From positions 558,001-622,000 of the forward strand of contig NZ_CP093361.1 of the NCBI RefSeq assembly GCF_023380205.1: a DNA stretch of 64,000 nucleotides, given 5' to 3'. A model generated the notes under the pieces. It was not told the origin of the DNA and searched no databases. It worked only from the letters and a program-made list of their open reading frames with translations. Both the position numbers and the translations under genes were made by a program. Positions 47,701 to 57,994 of the stretch are shown in pieces; positions within the stretch are counted from its first letter, which is position 1, and each line of letters starts with the position of its first letter. The DNA comes from Nicoliella spurrieriana (lineage in GTDB: Bacteria; Bacillota; Bacilli; Lactobacillales; Lactobacillaceae).

Positions 47701-50700
47701 CCAGACCGCTCAAAACGTTGCTAATCAGGATAAAAATAATGCTCAAACCGCAAGTAGTGCCGCCGATGCACAGGTAGCAGCCGGATCCTCAGCTGCTGCT
47801 AGGGCTGCTAGCGCTGCTGCTACCGTTTCCAGTGCGGCTAGTGCTACCAATTCAATGGTCGCTAGTGCTACGGATGCAATCAACCATGCGAATGCAGATG
47901 CATCTGGTGCATCTGATAATGCTTCGAAGGCTAGTCAATACGCTAGTTCGGCTGCCAACGCTGGCTCAAATGCTGGCCAACATAGTTCAGGGGCCGCTAA
48001 TGATGCTTCCAATGCTGCCATCTCTTCTTCTGCAGCTGCTAGTGCTTCGGTGGTCACTAGTCGTGCTGCTTCGAATGCGGGGAGCGCTCAATCGATTGCC
48101 CAATCAGCACTGAATGATAACGCTTCGGATGCATCAATTGCTGCCAACGTAGCAGCTGCTAACTCGGCATCATCGGTTGCATCAAGTGAAAGTGCAGTGG
48201 CTTCGAGTGCCAATAGTGTGGCCCAATCGGCTAGTGCAGCTGCATCCACCGCTAGTTCAACTGCTGAATCCGCTCGATCAGCGGCATCCAATGCTGCTAA
48301 CTTGGCTTCAAGCGCGGCGAGTGTTGCTGCTAGCGCTGCTGCCAAGGGTGATTCAACGGCAGCTTCCTCAGCGAGTGTTGAAGCTGCTGATCAAGCTGAT
48401 ACCGCTTCAAATGCCGCTAGCACGGCTAACGCCGCTAATAATGAAGCTGCTATGCAATCCACAACCGCTTCCAACGCAGCGGTCAATGCTTCGAATGCTG
48501 CCGATGCTGCCAATCAGGCTGCGTCTGCTGGGAGTTCAGCTGCATCATCTGCTCAATCTAGAGCCGCAATTTTGGATTCATCCAATGCCTCGTTGAGTGT
48601 CGACCGGGCCGCCAATGCAACGGATGCCACCGCTGCCCATTCTAGCAATGCCGATCGGTATGCCCAAACGGCAGCGAGTGCGAATGCCAGTGCCCAATCG
48701 TCGAATGCGCAAACAACCTCATCAGCCCAAGTGGCTAGTTCCGCTGCGCAAGTGGTGAATTCAATTGCCAATGATAGTGCGAATGCTGGCAATTCAGCGA
48801 TTAGTAGTGCTGTAAATAGCGCAAATCAGGCGAGTGTTGCTGCTTCCACTGCCAGTTCAAATGCCGCCAGTGCCGCTAATGATGCCAGCACTGCTGCCAA
48901 ATCTGCCGCGGATGCTGCAAATACGGCTTCGACCGCTAATGCATCGGCTGCTGCTGCTAATGCAACCGTTGCCAGCCTTGCTAGTGCTAAGTCCTATGAC
49001 TCAAAGGCAATTAGTGCCGCCACTGCTTCCGCAGATGCTGCTAATGCTGATGCGTCAACTGCTGAAGCCAACGCCTCGAGTGCCGCCGCTTCAGCTAAGT
49101 CTGCATCGAATCAAGCCGCTAGTGATTCATCAACAGCGAGTGTCGCTGCGAGTGCTGCTAAGAACGCCCAAAGTAATGCGGAAGCAATCAGCAGCGCCAT
49201 TTCTGCGAATAGCGTTGCCGCTGGTCAAGCCACCAGTGCCGCTTTAGATGCTAATTCTGCGTCTGAGCATGCCAATGCATTGAGCACCACCTCCAGCAGT
49301 GTTGCAAGTGCCACGAATAATGCAAGCGCGAGTGCCAGTGCTGCGCAATCCAATGCAGCCTACATTCAATCGATTGCTAGTCAAAATCCAACCAATGCAT
49401 CATTACAAAGCGCAGCCTCGAGCGCCGCTACAGCTGCTGCCAGCGTTGCTGCTGCTAGTTCGACTGCTGCCAGTGCTAATTCAGCAATCCAATCAGCTAA
49501 TCACAGCGCCAGTGCCGCTGCTTCGACTGCCGCTAGTGCTAACGTTGCTGCTAGTTCCGATGCGGACGTTGCCGCCAGTGCCAGTGCCGCTGCCGCAGCT
49601 GCAGCCAACGCCAATGATCCAGTGACCGCTGCTAAGCAGGCTGCAATTGCGAGTGCTGCTGCTGTGAAGGCGTCCAACGATGCTTCGAACGCAGCGAGTG
49701 CCAACGCTGCAGCTTCAACCGCTGCGGATTCAATTAGTTCCGCTGCGACGGCATTCAGTGCGGCTACTACTACAATCAGTAGCGCTGCCACTAGTTTAGC
49801 AAGTGCCAACACGAGCGTTAGTTCCGCTGCCGATGCTAGCTATGCGACTGCCGTTTCAAGCGCGGCCGTTCGTGCGAATGCTGATGCCGGTTCCGCTACT
49901 GACATTAGTGGCTCTGCTGCTAATAACGCCACCGATGCATCCCTGAAATCAAGTCAAGCCAGTTCCGCAGCTAACCAGGCTAGCCAATCTAACACCGCGG
50001 TTAATTCAGCCGCTACGGTGGTGAACAGTTTGAACAGTCTGAATAGCAACAACCCGGTTGTCGCCTCCGCTCATTCTGCGGTTGCCTCTGCTAGTGCGAT
50101 TGCTAATGCTGCGACTGCCGATGCCACCAGCGCATCCGCCGATGCCGCCAGTGCCAAATCGGCCGCTGATGCTGCAACGGCCAGTGCCAATGCAGCTGCG
50201 ACGGCTGCTTCCAATGCAGCTGGCCAGGCTAATTCGTATGCTGATGCTGCCAGGGGGACGACCGGTGCAACCGCCTCGCTCCTTGCCAGTCAAGCCGCTG
50301 CCGCTGCTGCGACTGCTGATAATGAACTCGCGAATGCCACCGCTGCCTCGAATGCTGCGAACACCGCTGCCCAAAGGGCCACCAGTGCTGCTCAACGGGC
50401 TGCAAATGACCAAGCTGCTGCTTCCAGTGCAGCCCTAGTAGCTTCCAATGCCGCTAACGATGCCATCAGTGCCATTTCTTCTGGAATCAGTAGTGCTAAC
50501 AGTGCCAATCAGGTTGCTGGGACCACCGTTTCTGCTGCTAATACTGCTGGTTCGAACGCCGTTAGTGCCACCAGTTCCGCAAGTTCAGCTACCAACAGTG
50601 GCTCCACGCAAACCAGCGGTGCTAGTCTAACCGCTAGCTCGGCTGCCAACGGGGCGAACCTGGCTGCCCAGGATGCAGCTGCACTAGCGTCTGCGAACCC

Positions 50701-53446
50701 AGATAATCCTTCGCTCGCCGTTGCCTCTGATCAGGCCTCGAGTGCCGCCTTTGTTGCTAGTTCGGCCGCAAGCGTTGCCAGTTCGGCTTCACAAACCGCA
50801 TCAAGTGCAGCCAGTGTTACCAACTCGGCCAATGCCGTTGCTTCGAGTGCCAATGATGACATTCGTGCTGCCAACAGCGACTACGCCTCCGCCGCTGCCG
50901 TTGAAGCTGCCGCAGCAAAGACCAGCAATAGTGCGTTAGCATCCAGTGCTGCCAGTGCCGCTGCCTCTGCAGCTGCCCGGGCCCAATCTGGAGCGACAAT
51001 TGCGAGTCAAGCCGCTGCCACCGCTTCTTCAGCCGGCGTTGATGCTTCCAATGCCGTCACTGCCGGAAATCAAGCTGCCAGTGCCGCCAGTGCTGCTGCT
51101 AGCACCGCCGCTAGCGCCGATAGCACTGCCACCGCGTTGAACTCTGCTAAACCATCCGATGCAGCGAGTGCCGCAAGTGCTGGTAATCAGACTGCTGCCA
51201 GTGCCACGAGTGCCGCTAGTTCGGCTGCTTTGGTGACTGCACCGCTTGCTCAAACCACGAGTGGGGATGCCGCTAATGCTGATCGCTATGCCGAGGTTAC
51301 CGCCACTGCTAACAATGGGACTGGCAGTTCCGCTAGCCTCGCAAACAGTGCTAATGCTCAAACTAGTCAATTTGCTGCCCAAGCACCATCGAATTCGACC
51401 ATCAGTAGTGCCGCCTCCGTGGCGAATGCTGCTAATTCAGTGGTAAATAACGCCAGTTCACTTGCCACGAGTGCCAACCAAGCGGCTGCCAATGCTAAGT
51501 CCGTGGCCGATGCGGCTGCCAACACTGCTAGTCAACAAAATGCAATTGCGACCTCAGCTGCCAGTGCCACCAGTACGGCTTCGGCTGCTGCCGCCTCCGC
51601 ATACGCTGCCGGCAACACCACCGCTGGGGACCGGTTTGCTCGGCAGGCCAGTCAAGCCGCTAGCGATGCTGCCGCCGCAGTGACAAAGGCGCAGGGCGCC
51701 ACGAGTGCTGCTAGTTCCGCCGTGGTGGCCGCATCAAATGCTGCTTCTACCGCGACCGCTGCTAGTTCGGCGGCTGCATCTGCTGCCGGGGTTGTTAACA
51801 GTGCCCTTAACGTCGCATCGACTGCTGCATCGACTGCTGATCAAGATACCACCGGGGCCGCTAATGATGCTAATCAAGCATCCAGTGCCGCTTCGGTAGC
51901 CAAGTCCAATGCTACAGCTGCTAACGCCGATCAAGCTGGCGTAAGTAGCGCCGCTTCTGCAACGGAAACGGCATCCAGTGCCGCCAGTCTCTTTGCTAAC
52001 AACACTAGCTCTGCAAGTACGACTACGGCAGCCATTGCTTCCACCCATCCAAATGACGCCAGTGTTACTAGCGACGCTAGTACCGCTGCATCCGCTGCCG
52101 TGGTTGCCAGTGATGCCAATCAGACCGTGAGTTCCGCTGCTGGAACCGTCCAATCCGCTAGTGCTGCAGCTAGTTCGGCAATCGCCAGTGCTAATACAGC
52201 TAGTTCCAATGCTGAGCTTGCCGCAAGCACCGCTAGTTCCGCCGCCGTGGTGGCCGCTAGTGCTGCTGCCAAGGGTGATCATTCAACTGCGGCGTCCGCT
52301 AGTGCGGTCGCTGCCCAGCAAGCCGCCAGTGCAAAGGCTGCTTCTGATGCTGCTGTGGCTGCACGCTCCAATGCTGATCGTGAGGCGACCGTGGCTTCTT
52401 CGGCCGCTACCGATGCTGTTTCTGCCGCTGCCGTGGCCAGTGCTGCCAACGACGCGGCCAGTGCGGCTACTAACGACGCCCAATCTAGAGCGGCGAGCTT
52501 GAATCCAAGTGATCCAACCGCCAACGCAGACCGGGCCAATAGTGCGTCGGTCGCTGCCGCTTCCAATGCAGCCGCTGCTGACAGCGCTGCTTCGGTTGCG
52601 TCGGTTGCAAATAGCGGGGCCAGTGCGGTTCCAGCCCAAACTAGTTCGTCGCAGCTTCAGACGACTTCAGCAACCGGGGTAACGAATTCGATTGCTGCTG
52701 CCCATCCTAACAATGCCGTGTTGTCAGCCATCGCTGCCACGACTAACGATGCCGATCGGGCCGCTAGCTCTGCTAACGCCGATGCCACCATCGCGACTGC
52801 TCAAGCGAGTGCTGCGAACCAATCAGCCCAAGCTGCGAAGACCGCTGCCGCCTCGGCTGCCGTAGTCGCCAGCTCAGCTAATTCGGTTGCCATTAGTGCT
52901 GCAAATGTAAAACCATTTGATGCTTCGGCCTCAGCAATTGCATCTAAGGCCGCTAAGGATGCTGAATCCGCCAACGCAGTGGCTTCTGCTGCCCAAACCA
53001 GTGCCGTTTCAGTTGCATCCGCTGCTCAATCGGCTTCGCAACGGGCTGCCACCGATTCATCATTAGCTCAATCCGCTGCCGTAGCTGCAAGCAATGCTGC
53101 TTCAAACGCCACTGCCATCAGTGGTGCCATCGCCAGTGCTAACTCAGCGGCTAGTTCTGCTAGTGCGGCTGCAAGCAATGCTGCATCGAATGCAACCAGT
53201 GCTGCTAGTGGCCAACCGAACGGGCCAAGTGATGCTAACAACGCTGCTTCCCATGCTGCTTCGGTCGGTGCAATTACAGCGAGTGCCGCGACAACGGCTA
53301 GTGATGCTAGTGCCACTGCGCGGGCTACGGCTTCCAATGCCGCCACCGCCCAATCTGTCGCCAGTGCAAACCCATCGAATGCGGGCGTTCAATCCGCTGC
53401 CGAAGTTGCGAGTCAAGCGGCTTCGAATGCATTGACCGCTAGCTAA
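41759..53446 (+). CDS. Giant Ala/Ser-rich surface adhesin 2, N-terminal 3,895 residues up to an in-frame TAA
   Basis: It starts at ATG after AGGGAG. Residues 1 to about 50 form a signal peptide nearly identical to giant 1 (KKVLKKVKKQWVVVSLSM). A Ser/Thr/Asn-rich stalk follows to about 220. Next comes a region with two Ala-rich GFAAA...AAL.G hairpin motifs and an acidic LDADDGLDDRMG loop. A conserved domain marked by LSRQGAYDAETGRWNG and YTYGYNDVANKVN lies near 490-580. A pectate-lyase-like beta-helix spans about 580-950, then beta-rich domains to about 1,195, then Ala/Ser-rich units of about 215-225 residues. The gene ends at TAA 53444-53446 within the repeats, so no wall-binding domain is reached. 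It is paralogous to giants 1 and 3, closer to 3 in the N-terminal half. Confidence 0.85.
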   Translation: MLYNKSQFHKVNDKKVLKKVKKQWVVVSLSMLALLGGGAVFTDGTTNASADVTNTANANSQGSTSASGQSTDAGSSSPSVSASSGTDVTNSTPAATSNTNTDATISSSGSGTVDTTSNAPSSSDVKSSANATNTSSASQTNTNGSANDQSMTSSTNSTDNHSVSSTAVSSSANDQAANSNGGSSSASNSSTASSGSASNDAASGTSSSTDSNASASASASAEVSAGFAAAESAALAGTTLSGNNDANFNAGVTKYNASAASVSLLDADDGLDDRMGDNSSGSDSSVYSSVYSAAYAAAQNGSSYANSDSNDSAVASAIADASSAYNSYHTAFSSGFAAASSAALTGSSANSVNDSAFNSGLQAYYAANAGAVAAWNSLHSDDLKSADDKTDSFAASNVFYLNGYNATINAFTTYSSANSGVGTLSGADAYGSNTNTTSQTSGSVDLAKKAQVVNSPSDSAQATSGLDVQSSAAGNLAGTGINTAAPDQSLAYNYAVDFLLSRQGAYDAETGRWNGLNGSTVFSASGTSNNPYTQAYQGATAAISSNQRGNIFSVSALKTPQTNAYTYGYNDVANKVNNQGIVFVDSTNAYNNYNNFVNTTYNQSGTHELRFTADINMGNQNYLSYSSNNSVNLIFNGQNHVVDFGYTTRIINFTNSITVENMRKEYAYDYYGPINMQGSTSGNMIMRNINFEGSQLFNSTNAGVMLTIDGTVNALSEASYTSPYKNNYVTIASNQQNIQTASMQLLKGASYYGTTNNGNVIELSGSLTLNDGSHMVLIPNGTSGENVGANGASASVNEGLVLMNSSSNLNINPGANLTIKPGIASGNSRNTAISTATGSTVNISGGTLDVEMDGNSANGAPVNLNGNVNVQNDGYLIAHGTSNLTNFGGNLISVGGNLNVKGRGNLEIYTDGKSTNQSMNLLYNGGTVVINNPGSRVLFSLNGLNNDQGGKGVGNMFQNPGNITAYAVQGTLDDKTDSKPQYMISIKQNNALMTVYDVSGKQVADQTLNPFQNSASKYLAFNGVPTVFITGSTNLAHDDSAASKFDVNTTLQLNNVSDTSGTVYVRVATNDIDETPDSETGSKTMLTDSDQAPGNGSDSDYRNAYTVAIPVSAFQSQGDGVYTYKFARPLNAVTTLPTSVKVTAQYGVTNNSTEISNSNGGTVTTNQTHNPATGAITNNSTTASGTITDNASIPSTTGASTSSANSQAVLANSYASQIPIDSITSSASSYSSAAASASSVVNSYASTASSLANDSSAMKSNVSYASAVNSASSALNSLNADASKQSASAQSASAAASAAISNAFAAASAANSYVGLASSTANTFASASGPSAQSAVNSKTASYASNAASAASQASAYSAAISSINNNGVQAASKAIADEQSAAIQAGALNSLATVNTINNTSSAASDTDSHASKADAENSQISSNYTTASSNASTTASIASLYSDNATIQSDQTKASNAAASAAAAATAGSTANSTAQSAKGDADAANSAAQNAKTAANSAFFAASQQSSIAALYAASDPTKASSAASAAQSYTSIAQSQMAIASSAGQTASAAQQTASAAESTVAANSTAASTAANDASVANSNANSVATSLVNSKGSTANSQAADASNAASSAANGASNGASNASARASATDTNAANTANANQSASSVNSAAASANDNVQSLAAENAGNASIANAATAAKNAASTVSSAAGVASAANSAAQAAKSQADSDNAKAASANNVASSAANVAATQSKAAASYAAAGNQSAASSAASAASAAAMTANTAASDATSANNDASGAASTAVSASTTASNAASTAASANSAVQSANDYINSVTGGASKAASDANTAASNAASAASDASNAASNASSGADRAASSAADHASATSVSSSQAAQSMGSVASASNAANSLSNAYPDNAIANSTASSVNSIANAASLASSDATDASSAANSASVAASSYASAARSAASDANTQSSTAASAASVAHSYASAGNLASAQSAERVAQTAQNVANQDKNNAQTASSAADAQVAAGSSAAARAASAAATVSSAASATNSMVASATDAINHANADASGASDNASKASQYASSAANAGSNAGQHSSGAANDASNAAISSSAAASASVVTSRAASNAGSAQSIAQSALNDNASDASIAANVAAANSASSVASSESAVASSANSVAQSASAAASTASSTAESARSAASNAANLASSAASVAASAAAKGDSTAASSASVEAADQADTASNAASTANAANNEAAMQSTTASNAAVNASNAADAANQAASAGSSAASSAQSRAAILDSSNASLSVDRAANATDATAAHSSNADRYAQTAASANASAQSSNAQTTSSAQVASSAAQVVNSIANDSANAGNSAISSAVNSANQASVAASTASSNAASAANDASTAAKSAADAANTASTANASAAAANATVASLASAKSYDSKAISAATASADAANADASTAEANASSAAASAKSASNQAASDSSTASVAASAAKNAQSNAEAISSAISANSVAAGQATSAALDANSASEHANALSTTSSSVASATNNASASASAAQSNAAYIQSIASQNPTNASLQSAASSAATAAASVAAASSTAASANSAIQSANHSASAAASTAASANVAASSDADVAASASAAAAAAANANDPVTAAKQAAIASAAAVKASNDASNAASANAAASTAADSISSAATAFSAATTTISSAATSLASANTSVSSAADASYATAVSSAAVRANADAGSATDISGSAANNATDASLKSSQASSAANQASQSNTAVNSAATVVNSLNSLNSNNPVVASAHSAVASASAIANAATADATSASADAASAKSAADAATASANAAATAASNAAGQANSYADAARGTTGATASLLASQAAAAAATADNELANATAASNAANTAAQRATSAAQRAANDQAAASSAALVASNAANDAISAISSGISSANSANQVAGTTVSAANTAGSNAVSATSSASSATNSGSTQTSGASLTASSAANGANLAAQDAAALASANPDNPSLAVASDQASSAAFVASSAASVASSASQTASSAASVTNSANAVASSANDDIRAANSDYASAAAVEAAAAKTSNSALASSAASAAASAAARAQSGATIASQAAATASSAGVDASNAVTAGNQAASAASAAASTAASADSTATALNSAKPSDAASAASAGNQTAASATSAASSAALVTAPLAQTTSGDAANADRYAEVTATANNGTGSSASLANSANAQTSQFAAQAPSNSTISSAASVANAANSVVNNASSLATSANQAAANAKSVADAAANTASQQNAIATSAASATSTASAAAASAYAAGNTTAGDRFARQASQAASDAAAAVTKAQGATSAASSAVVAASNAASTATAASSAAASAAGVVNSALNVASTAASTADQDTTGAANDANQASSAASVAKSNATAANADQAGVSSAASATETASSAASLFANNTSSASTTTAAIASTHPNDASVTSDASTAASAAVVASDANQTVSSAAGTVQSASAAASSAIASANTASSNAELAASTASSAAVVAASAAAKGDHSTAASASAVAAQQAASAKAASDAAVAARSNADREATVASSAATDAVSAAAVASAANDAASAATNDAQSRAASLNPSDPTANADRANSASVAAASNAAAADSAASVASVANSGASAVPAQTSSSQLQTTSATGVTNSIAAAHPNNAVLSAIAATTNDADRAASSANADATIATAQASAANQSAQAAKTAAASAAVVASSANSVAISAANVKPFDASASAIASKAAKDAESANAVASAAQTSAVSVASAAQSASQRAATDSSLAQSAAVAASNAASNATAISGAIASANSAASSASAAASNAASNATSAASGQPNGPSDANNAASHAASVGAITASAATTASDASATARATASNAATAQSVASANPSNAGVQSAAEVASQAASNALTAS

Positions 53447-56400
53447 GCTGCCACCAGCGCTAGTGCTGCATTGCAATCAGCAAGTGTTCGGACGACGAAC
53501 GCTTCCTCAACTGCCACTAGTGCTAACTCAGTTGCCACTGCCGCTGCTGCTGAGGCTGCTTCTGCGAGCGTTGCCGCTTCGACTGCCGCTGCTAATGGTG
53601 ATCCATCAACTGCTTACAGCCAAGCCAGCGTTGCTAGTCAAGCTGCCGCTAAGGCAAGCAGTGCTGCTAACGCTGCTAGTGCTGCCAATGCTGACGGTTC
53701 TGCTGCCGCCAACGATGCGGACGCTGCTGCCAAGAGTCTTGATTCAGCGAACCAAGCATTGGCTTCGGATGGGCGGGTAGCCGCTAGTGCTACTGCCACC
53801 GCTAATTCAATGGCGGATGCTGGTAACACTGCTGCTGCACAAACTGCTGCTTCGACTGCGAACTCCGCCAGTGTTAGCGCTGATATTAACACCGCTGCTG
53901 CCGGTAATAACGGCAACGACGCTTCGGTGAAGTCCAGTCAAGCGAGCGTTTCATCCAGCCAGGCGAGTGTGGCGACTGGCGCGGTCAACACTGCTGTTAC
54001 AACCGTTAATTCGTTGAATAGTCTGAATGGGGCCGATTCAGTAGTTGCCGCCGCTAGTTCAGTGGTGGCCTCCGCTAGCTCGGTCGCTAATTCAGCTTCT
54101 GCTGACGCAACGTTGGCATCTTCAGACGCTAACAGTGCAAAGAATGCCGCTGATAGTGCGACTGCAAGTGCGAATGCTGCTGATCAATTGGCTTCAAACG
54201 CAGCCTTTAAGGCCAACTCGTATGCCACTGCTGCTAATTTAGCCCATGGTTCTGCTGCCGTGCGGTTAGCTAGTCAAGCTGCCTCTGCCGCAAATGAAGC
54301 TGCTGCGGCTTCCGCCAACGCTAATTCGGCATCGAATGCCGCCAACGCTGCGGCCCAAAAGGCTACGAGCGCTGCATTGCGGGCTGCTTCTGATCAAGCC
54401 CTGGCATCGAATGCTGCCAATGATGCGACTAGTGTCGCCAGTGCTGCTAGCAGCGAAGTTGCCGCTGGAATTGCGAGTGCCGATGGGACCACTAGTTCCG
54501 CAGGTTCGGTGACTGCATCTGCAGTTGCAAATGGTTCCACTGCGACTAGCACTGCCAATGTTGCCAGTGGGGCAACCAACGGTGCTTCCGCTCAAACGAG
54601 CAGCGCTAATTCCACCGCCAGTGCCGCTTTCGATAGCGCTAACCTAGCTTCACAGGATGTTGCTTCGATCGCAGCTGCCAACCCTGGTAATTCATCAATT
54701 GCCTCTGCAGCAACGAAGGCCTCCCGGGCTGCAAGTCTTGCTAGTTCGGCAGCTAGCGTTGCCAGTGCTGCGCACCAAAGCGCTTCCAGCGCTTCCAGTG
54801 TTGCTAGTTCTGCCGCTGCGAAGGTTGCAAGTGCCAATAATGATATTCAATCTGCTAATCAGGATTATGCTGCCGCTGCGAGCGCTGAAGCTGCTGCCGC
54901 TAAGGATGGTAACCGTTCTGCCGCCGCTAGTGCTGCTGCAGTTGCCGCTGCCGCTGCGAACCGGGCTCAATCGGCTGCCAGTGTTGCTAATTCAGCAATG
55001 ACCGCTGCCAATGATGCCGCCAGCGCCGGGGCAAGTGCCACTGCTGCTGGCAATCAGGCTGCCAGTGCCGCCAGTGCTGCTGCGAGTGATGCGGCTGCCG
55101 CCGACAGTGCCGCTAATTCGCTGAATCCGACACCAGTGGATCCAACTTCCGCTGCGAATGCCGGGAACAGCACCGCAGCTAGTGCTGTCAGTGCGGCTAG
55201 CTCCGCTGCTTCAGTGACCGGGCCAATCGCTAGTTCGACCAGTTTGGATGCAGCGAATACCGATCATGATGCCAAGGTGGCTTCGGATGCTAATGATGGG
55301 GCGAACGATTCGGCTAGCTTAGCGAACCAAGACACCAGTTTCGCCAATCAGGCTGCTCAACAAGCACCAAGCAACACGGTCATCAGTAGCGCTGCTTCAG
55401 TGGCTACTTCTGCGAACGCAGTGGTGAGTTCCGCTGCTTCCACCGCCGCTGGTGCCAACAGTGCTGCCGCCAATGCTAAATCAGCCGCTGACTCCGCAGC
55501 TGCCGATGCTAGTCAACAAAATTCGGTTGCCCAATCAGCAACCAGTACCGTTAGTGCTGCTCAACAGGCTGCATCATCTGCATATGCCGCTGGGAACACC
55601 ACCGCCGGGAACCACTTTGCACGACAAGCCAGTCAAGCCGCTGCAAATGCGAGTGCTGCAGCTATTCAGGCTCAAGCGGACGCCAAGACCGCTAGTGCTG
55701 CTGCGGTCACTGCATCGAGTGCTGCTTTTACCGCCACTTCCGCTAGTGCGGTTGCTAAGTCGGCAGCCAATGATGTAGCCAGCGCCTTTAGCGCGGCTTC
55801 AGCCGCCGCACAGGCTGCTGATGGGTACACCAATGGAGCTGCCAATGATGCTAAGCGGGCTTCCAGCGCCGCTTCGGTGGCCAACTCCAACGTTGCTGCC
55901 ACTAGTTCGAATCAATCAGGGGTCACCAGCGCTTCCTCGGTGGTTAGTTCTGCCGGGAGCACTGCCACCAGTGTTGCGAGTGCGGTCAGTGCTGCGAGTG
56001 CTGCAATTTCATCGGCTGACTCGATTGCCAGTGCCGGTGGGCACGCTAATGATCCTCAAATCGCAAGTGATGCCAGCGTTGCTAAATCAGCTGCTTTGGT
56101 TGCCAGTGGTGCAAATGCCACCGTCAGTTCCGCTACTTCAGACTTTAATGCCGCAAGTTCTTCTGCAAGTGTGGCAATTGCGAGTGCAAATGCTGCCAGT
56201 TCAACTGCCGATACCGCTGCCACTAACGCGCAGTCTGCCGCCAATGCTGCTGCTAGTTATGCTGCAACGGGGAATGACTCCGCCGCAAGTTCCGCCAGCG
56301 TTGTTGCTTCTGAACAAGCGGCCACTGCGATGGGTGCATCAGATGCCGCTGTTAGTGCCCGTGCTCGTGCTAATACGGCTACTGATGCTGCATCAAAAGC

Positions 56401-57994
56401 CGCTAGCAAAGCTGCATCTGCCGCTTTCGTTGCTAGTTCAGCCAATGCGGTGACAAGTGCCGCCGTTAACGACGCCCAATCACAGGCTGCTAATTTGAAT
56501 CCAACGGATCCGACCGCTAATTCTGCGCGGGCCCACAATGCAGCCTCAGCTGCCCAGTCAAATGCGGATGCTGCTGCCAGTGCTGCAAGCGTTGCTGCCA
56601 GTGCTAATCAGGATGCCACCGTTAGTTCGTCAAACGCTGATACTTCCAATCAACAGACGGCTTCGGCCACGAGTGCTGTGAACGCAATGGCAACTAGGTA
56701 TCCAAAGAATTCCGCAATTGCTGCCGCATCCAACACGGCTAGTCAAGCCACCGCTGCCGCTAGTTCCGCTGCAAACGATGCCTCAATTGCCGCCAGCCAA
56801 GCCAGTGGGGTTAACGCCACTGCGCAATCCGCAAAGGATGCAGCCACCACTGCCGTTTCCGCTGCAAACGCTGCTAATGCTGCGGCTGCCAGTGCTGCAC
56901 AGGCCAAGCCATTTAACGCGAGTGCTTCTGCAATTGCTGTGAGTGCTGCTCAGGCTGCCGAATCAGCCAATGCTGCTGCCTCAACGGCGCAAAGCAATGC
57001 TTCCAGTGCGGCCGTTGCTGCTCAATCGGCATCCGATCGGGCTGCAATCGATGCATCATTAGCTAGTTCTGCGGCTGCGGGTGCAAAGACTGCACAGGCC
57101 AATGCTAGTTCCGCTGTGCAAGCATTATCCGATACGGCTACCGGTGCTTCGTCGAATGCAAACCACGCGGCACAAGCCAATGATTTAGCTAACCGTGCTA
57201 CGAGTGGCACCAATTCCGCTGCCACCCTAGCGGCTAGTTATGCTAGTCAAGCCGGTGATTCAACCAGTAGTGCTAGTGGTGATAACACCGCGGCCTCCAC
57301 TGCGGCTAGCCAGGCCAACCAAGTTGCTGCTAACTATCCAAACAACATCCAGGTCCAATCCGCTGCGAGTGTTGCTAGTTCAGCTGCCGGAGTGACGAGT
57401 GCTGCGAATGCCGATGCACAAGTTGCAAATACCCAGGCGCAATCAGCTAGGGATGTTGCCAGCAGCGCTGCCCATGCTGCTGATCAGGCTAATTCAACTG
57501 CCAGTGGTGCAAACAGCGCAGCTGCCAGTGCCGCTTCAGCAGCACAGAGCTATGCTAATGATGGGGATCAAGCTGCCGCCCAAAGTGCTAATGCATTAGC
57601 CTCACAACAGGCCTCGACCGCCAGTTCCGCTGCCAGTTCCGCAGTGGTTGCCAGTCAAACCGCGTCAACGGCAGTCCAATCTGCAGCTAGCGCTTCAGTT
57701 AGAGCAGCTAGCGACGCTGCCAACGCCAGTGCTGCCGCATCAACGGCTAATTCAGCCAATGCGACTGCCTCGATGGCTGCATCTGCTCAGGATGCTGCGA
57801 CCAAGGCGGCTGAGGATACCGTTAAGAATGCTTCATCCCACACCGATCAGACTGCTGGCCAGGCCAACAGCGCCCAAGCTGCGAACAGCTCAGCCAATGA
57901 CCATGCCAATGCTACCGATTCGAATGCCGTAGCAATTCAAAACATGGCTGCTGCAGCGCAATCAGCCGCTGCTGCTGCTAATAGCCTAGCAACG
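50027..57994 (+). repeat. ~3.98-kb direct super-repeat within giant gene 2 (two copies)
   Basis: Six consecutive units recur in the same order. The SLNSLN motif is at 50027 and 54011 (3,984 bp apart), APSNxTISS at 51386 and 55367 (3,981 bp), and the Pro of NPSNAGVQS or YPNNIQVQS at 53372 and 57338 (3,966 bp). Distinctive stretches such as SAYAAGNTTAG.xFARQASQAA and the NDxxSANxDYAAA-type block occur in both. The copies are clearly diverged, so this is an old block duplication. The right-hand boundary is approximate. Confidence 0.75.
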
